Positions 6,288-9,067 of a stretch of DNA of 9,067 bases are shown here, one piece after another (position 1 is the stretch's first letter; each line of letters starts with the position of its first letter). A program made the position numbers and the translations under genes. The stretch spans positions 1 to 9,067 of the forward strand of contig JAICTU010000375.1 in NCBI GenBank assembly GCA_025936205.1, written 5' to 3'. Source of the stretch: Polyangiaceae bacterium. Its GTDB lineage: Bacteria; Myxococcota; Polyangia; Polyangiales; Polyangiaceae. The notes beneath the pieces are model-generated. The model was not told the origin of the DNA. It saw nothing but the letters and a program-made list of their open reading frames with translations, and made no database searches.

Positions 6288-7603
6288 GTCCGAGCAAGAT
6301 GACGGCGTCTGGCGTGCCTTCGAGCCGGGGGAAGAATCGCCGCAAGGCGCAGGTGGAAGCACCGGCGAGCTCCGGGAATTTGCGCAAGGAGCCGGAGCGT
6401 CCCGAGCCAGCCAAGATCAAGGCCGCGGCCCCCGCGATCGCCACGCGCATGGGCCCGCTCGATCCGGTGCTCACGGCGCTGCCGATCGCGCTGCTCGGCT
6501 TCGGCGTGCTGATGGTGTTCAGCGCCAGCGCCATCGAGGCGAGCACGGTTTGGCACGACCCCTTCCACTTCCTGCGCCGCCAGGCGCTGTTCGCCATCCT
6601 CGGGCTGGCGGTGATGCTGGGCTTCGCCCGGCTCGACTACCACAAGCTGCGCCCGCTGACCTATCCGGCGCTCTTCACGGTGACCGGCCTGATGTTGCTC
6701 AGCGTGGTCGGCTTTGGCCACACCGGTGGCGGCGCCGCGCGCTGGCTGCGGCTCGGGCCCATTCACATCCAGCCCTCGGAGGCGGCCAAGCTGGCGCTGG
6801 TCCTGTGGCTCGGCTACTCGCTCGACAAGAAGCGGGACAAGGTCAAGAGCTTCTCGATCGGCTTCTTGCCGCACGTGGCCACGGCCGCCGCGCTGATGCT
6901 GCTGTGCTTGCAGCAACCCGATTTTGGCGGCGCCGTCGTGCTCCTGCTGCTCACCTTCATTCTGCTGTTCGTGGCCGGTGCCCGGGTCAGCTACCTGCTC
7001 GGGCTCTCGACCCTGGGCGTGGTGATGGCCGCGTGGCTGGTGCGCTTCAAGGCCTATCGCTGGGAGCGCATGCTGGCCTGGCTGCACATGGAGGACCATC
7101 GCCAGGACCTCGCGTATCAGCCGTTCCAGGCGATCATGGGCTTCGGCTCGGGTGAGTGGACGGGCATGGGGCTTGGCAAGGGTCTGCAGATCCTGTACCT
7201 GCCCAAGGCGCACACCGACTTCATCGCGGCCGTGATCGGCGAGGAGTTCGGTTTCATCGGCTTCGCGTGCCTGTGCGCCGCGTACCTGGTGATTGTGTTG
7301 CGCGGGGTGCGCGCGGCGCTGAACGCCGAGGATGAGTACGGCTCCTACGTCGCCTTCGGCATCTCCGCGCTGCTCGGCTTGCAGGCGCTGATCAACCTCA
7401 GCGTCGCCATGGCCATCTTGCCGACCAAGGGCCTCACCCTGCCGTTCATCAGCTACGGTGGCTCGTCCTTGATCGTGAGCTGCGCCGCGACCGGTATCCT
7501 GCTCAACATCTCTCGGCCGCGTTTGCCGCTGGGGGAGCCAGAAGCGTTGCCGGAGCAGGCGGAGAAGCGCAATGACCCCCTCGCCGAGGAGTCCTGGGCA
7601 TGA
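6284..7603 (+). CDS. ftsW: Peptidoglycan glycosyltransferase FtsW (SEDS family)
   Basis: This SEDS-family membrane protein polymerises lipid II into glycan strands at the septum with its cognate class B PBP (the gene at the start of the window). It has 439 residues. A hydrophilic, Lys/Arg/Pro/Ala-rich N-terminal segment of about 55 residues precedes the first membrane helix, which starts near 'DPVLTALPIALLGFG' and ends in 'MVFSAS'. Family features are ARWLRLGPIHIQPSE (151-165), QQPDFGGA (210-217), a long extracytoplasmic loop with MGLGKGLQ and HTDFIAAVIGEE (310-321), and LPFISYGGSSL (386-396). The HTDF aspartate matches the essential Asp of SEDS polymerases. The C-terminal tail is short and acidic. 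Position between murD and murG favours FtsW over RodA. The ATG at 6284 overlaps the murD stop (ATGA) and has a strong AGGAGG upstream. Confidence 0.96.
   Translation: MSPSKMTASGVPSSRGKNRRKAQVEAPASSGNLRKEPERPEPAKIKAAAPAIATRMGPLDPVLTALPIALLGFGVLMVFSASAIEASTVWHDPFHFLRRQALFAILGLAVMLGFARLDYHKLRPLTYPALFTVTGLMLLSVVGFGHTGGGAARWLRLGPIHIQPSEAAKLALVLWLGYSLDKKRDKVKSFSIGFLPHVATAAALMLLCLQQPDFGGAVVLLLLTFILLFVAGARVSYLLGLSTLGVVMAAWLVRFKAYRWERMLAWLHMEDHRQDLAYQPFQAIMGFGSGEWTGMGLGKGLQILYLPKAHTDFIAAVIGEEFGFIGFACLCAAYLVIVLRGVRAALNAEDEYGSYVAFGISALLGLQALINLSVAMAILPTKGLTLPFISYGGSSLIVSCAATGILLNISRPRLPLGEPEALPEQAEKRNDPLAEESWA
7586..7591 (+). promoter_or_regulatory. Ribosome binding site for murG
   Basis: GAGGAG lies 8 nt upstream of the murG ATG at 7600, within the end of ftsW. 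It supports that start over any in-frame codon upstream. Confidence 0.75.
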
Positions 7604-8838
7604 GCGCAGCGCCCACGCTCTTCCTTGCCGGGGGTGGCACGGGCGGACACGTCTTTCCGCTCTTGGCCGTCGCCGAGCGCATGACCCAGGCCGTGCCGAA
7701 CCTGCAGCTGGTCTTCATCGGTACCGAGCGCGGGCTCGAGACGCGGCTGGTGCCGGCCGCCGGCTACCGCCTGGAGCTGATGTCCGCGCTGCCCTTCCGT
7801 GGCGTCGGTCTGGCGGGCGCGTCGCGCAGCCTGGTGAGCGTCGCCAAGGCCTTGCCGCGCGCTCGCGAGCTGCTCAAGCGCTACCGGCCCCGCGCGGTGC
7901 TCTCGGTCGGTGGTTACGCGGCGGTGCCGATGGCGCTGGGGGCCAAGCTGGGGCGCATTCCGCTGGCGCTGATGGAGCCCAACGCGACCCCAGGCCTCGC
8001 GCAGCGCCTGGCGGGGCCGGGAGCGCAGCGCGTCTACACCGCGTTCGAAGAGACGAAGAAGTATTTCCCCAAGGGTGCGGTGCTGGAGACGGGCGTGGCG
8101 CTGCGCTCGGGTTTCGTGCCGCGTCCATATGGCTGGGCGGGCAAGGGTCAGCTGCTGCGCGTGCTGGTGATCGGCGGCAGCCAGGGCGCTCGCTCCTTGA
8201 ACGAGCTGGTGGCGCCGGCGCTGAGCCGCGCCAAGGTCCCGCTCGCCATCGTGCATCAGGTGGGGCGCGGCAATCTGGCCGCCTTGCGCCAGCGTTATGC
8301 GGAGCTCAAGCGTCCCGGCGCGAGCGTGATCGAATTCATCGACGACATGGCATCGGCGATCGCCAACGCAGATCTGGTGATCTCGCGCGCGGGTGCGGGC
8401 GCCATCGCCGAGCTGTGCGCGATCGGGCGCCCCAGCATCCTGGTGCCGCTACCGATCAGCGGAGACCATCAGCTGCACAACGCCCAGGGCCTGGAGAAGG
8501 CGGGTGGCGCCCTCTGCCTGCCGTCCGCCAGCGCGACGCCCGAGACGCTCGCCGAACGCATCGCGGAGCTGGCCGCCGATCCCGAGCGCCTCGCGCGCAT
8601 GGCCGAGAGCGCTCGCGGCTGGGGCCGCCCGGACGCCGCGGAACGGATCTGCCAGGACTTGCTCGCGCTCTCGGGGCTGGGCAAGGCCTCACCGTCTGCC
8701 GGGGAGCCACCCGCCGGAGAGCGACCTGTCGGAGAGCCACCGGCAGCAGAGCCCGCACCCGTCGAGTCCAAACCGCCGTCCGCGGCGGGGGTCCAATCTG
8801 AAGCCGCACCGGCGTCGCCGGCGGGAGGGGACGCCTGA
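7600..8838 (+). CDS. murG: UDP-N-acetylglucosamine--N-acetylmuramyl-(pentapeptide) pyrophosphoryl-undecaprenol N-acetylglucosamine transferase (MurG)
   Basis: This peripheral membrane GT28 glycosyltransferase adds GlcNAc from UDP-GlcNAc to lipid I, producing lipid II on the cytoplasmic face. It has 412 residues; the catalytic core ends near residue 360, matching the usual length of about 355-365. The N-terminal acceptor domain has GGGTGGH (11-17) and [11 protein letters not shown] (100-110). The C-terminal donor domain has [11 protein letters not shown] (192-202), [11 protein letters not shown] (262-272), ILVPLP (280-285) and DHQLHNA (289-295). Two motifs are atypical: MEPN (125-128) stands where HEQN is common, and GVALR (165-169) where GNPVR is common, though the Arg is kept. 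Residues 361-412 form an extra Pro/Ala/Glu-rich tail, probably disordered. The ATG overlaps the ftsW stop (ATGA). Identity is secure from motifs and position. Confidence 0.96.
   Translation: MSAAPTLFLAGGGTGGHVFPLLAVAERMTQAVPNLQLVFIGTERGLETRLVPAAGYRLELMSALPFRGVGLAGASRSLVSVAKALPRARELLKRYRPRAVLSVGGYAAVPMALGAKLGRIPLALMEPNATPGLAQRLAGPGAQRVYTAFEETKKYFPKGAVLETGVALRSGFVPRPYGWAGKGQLLRVLVIGGSQGARSLNELVAPALSRAKVPLAIVHQVGRGNLAALRQRYAELKRPGASVIEFIDDMASAIANADLVISRAGAGAIAELCAIGRPSILVPLPISGDHQLHNAQGLEKAGGALCLPSASATPETLAERIAELAADPERLARMAESARGWGRPDAAERICQDLLALSGLGKASPSAGEPPAGERPVGEPPAAEPAPVESKPPSAAGVQSEAAPASPAGGDA
8698..8757 (+). repeat. Imperfect 15-nt tandem repeat in the 3' end of murG
   Basis: Four consecutive 15-nt units start at 8698, 8713, 8728 and 8743. 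They encode [15 protein letters not shown] and AAEPA, and a fifth, more decayed unit (PVESK) follows at 8758. The repeat is in frame with murG and lies in its extra C-terminal tail, downstream of the conserved core. Confidence 0.75.
8823..8830 (+). promoter_or_regulatory. Ribosome binding site for murC
   Basis: GGGAGGGG lies 7 nt before the murC ATG at 8838, inside the last codons of murG, and supports that start. Confidence 0.75.
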
Positions 8839-9067
8839 TGTTCCGCGGGCGCGTGCGCAAGATCCACTTCATCGGCGTGGGCGGCATCGGCATGAGCGGC
8901 CTGGCCGAGATCCTGCGCAGCATGGGCTTCGAGGTCTCGGGCTCCGACCTGAAGGAAGGCGACAACACCGGGCGCCTCAAGCGCCTCGGCGTCCAGATCC
9001 GCGTCGGGCACGACGCCGCGCACGTGCAAGGCGCGGACGTGGTCGTGTACTCGAGCGCGGTCGCCAA
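8838..9067 (+). CDS. murC: UDP-N-acetylmuramate--L-alanine ligase (MurC), 3' partial
   Basis: This is the N-terminal 76 residues of the ligase that starts the peptide stem by adding L-alanine to UDP-MurNAc with ATP. The visible part is the UDP-binding domain. It begins '[26 protein letters not shown]' in outline: the glycine-rich GVGGIGMSG (about residues 13-21) is diagnostic for MurC. It is followed by GFEVSGSD (about 31-38) and VVVYSSAV near the window edge. The ATP-binding and C-terminal domains lie beyond the edge. The ATG at 8838 overlaps the murG stop by one base (TGATG). A MurC-like Mpl ligase is the only real alternative, and the position directly after murG argues strongly for MurC. 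Confidence 0.95.
   Translation, partial: MFRGRVRKIHFIGVGGIGMSGLAEILRSMGFEVSGSDLKEGDNTGRLKRLGVQIRVGHDAAHVQGADVVVYSSAVA

Larger units (their letters stand above)
1..9067 (+). other. dcw (division and cell wall) gene cluster, internal segment
   Basis: Eight collinear genes for peptidoglycan precursor synthesis and septal wall assembly fill the window in the order PBP-murE-murF-mraY-murD-ftsW-murG-murC, the same order as in most rod-shaped Gram-negatives. From murE to murC each stop codon overlaps the next start by 1 or 4 nt, so a single transcript with coupled translation is likely. The upstream part (mraZ, rsmH, ftsL and the 5' end of the PBP gene in typical clusters) and the downstream part (murC remainder, murB/ddl/ftsQAZ) would lie outside. 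No promoter or terminator is evident inside. Confidence 0.95.

Noticed and set aside
6203..7213. Long - strand frame opposite ftsW
   Set aside because: Shadow frame with His/Gln/Glu-rich composition and no membrane or domain features; ftsW is well supported on the + strand.
7453..8256. - strand frame of 267 codons opposite the ftsW end and murG start
   Set aside because: Antisense shadow with no recognisable protein features.
1..9067. Defence, mobile, CRISPR, tRNA/rRNA or novel-system signals
   Set aside because: Coding density is essentially complete with housekeeping wall-synthesis genes; no direct-repeat/spacer arrays, inverted-repeat ends, transposase or RNA gene signatures were seen.

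Overview
The window is a tightly packed, one-directional segment of a dcw (division and cell wall) cluster from a strongly GC-rich bacterium. Eight genes, all on the + strand, follow the classical order: ftsI-type PBP (5' truncated) - murE - murF - mraY - murD - ftsW - murG - murC (3' truncated). No intergenic gap is large enough for an internal terminator, RNA gene or mobile element, and I found none.

The likely source is a Gram-negative of the Myxococcota/Deltaproteobacteria type. This is an inference from high GC, the PASTA domain on the division PBP, and a meso-diaminopimelate-type MurE (DNPR motif) in the canonical gene order. No 16S rRNA or other taxonomic marker is present.

Layout: 1-963 holds the end of the transpeptidase domain of the division PBP plus one PASTA domain. 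From about 864 to 2351 is MurE, 2351-3814 MurF, 3811-4941 MraY, 4938-6287 MurD, 6284-7603 FtsW, 7600-8838 MurG, and from 8838 to the edge the N-terminus of MurC. Every junction from murE onward is a 1-nt (TGATG) or 4-nt (ATGA/GTGA) stop/start overlap, so translation is probably coupled along the operon.

Together the genes make lipid II and polymerise it at the septum. MurC, MurD, MurE and MurF build UDP-MurNAc-pentapeptide in the cytosol. MraY transfers it to undecaprenyl phosphate (lipid I), and MurG adds GlcNAc (lipid II). FtsW polymerises glycan strands and the partner PBP crosslinks them.

I see no undescribed system here. Points worth a second look are: (i) the PBP/murE junction, where murE has no ATG/GTG/TTG start that keeps its conserved N-terminus and the PBP reads out of frame into murE; (ii) MurF, where the lysine expected to be carbamylated is a glutamate; and (iii) a proline/glutamate-rich, 15-nt-repeat-encoded tail on MurG.
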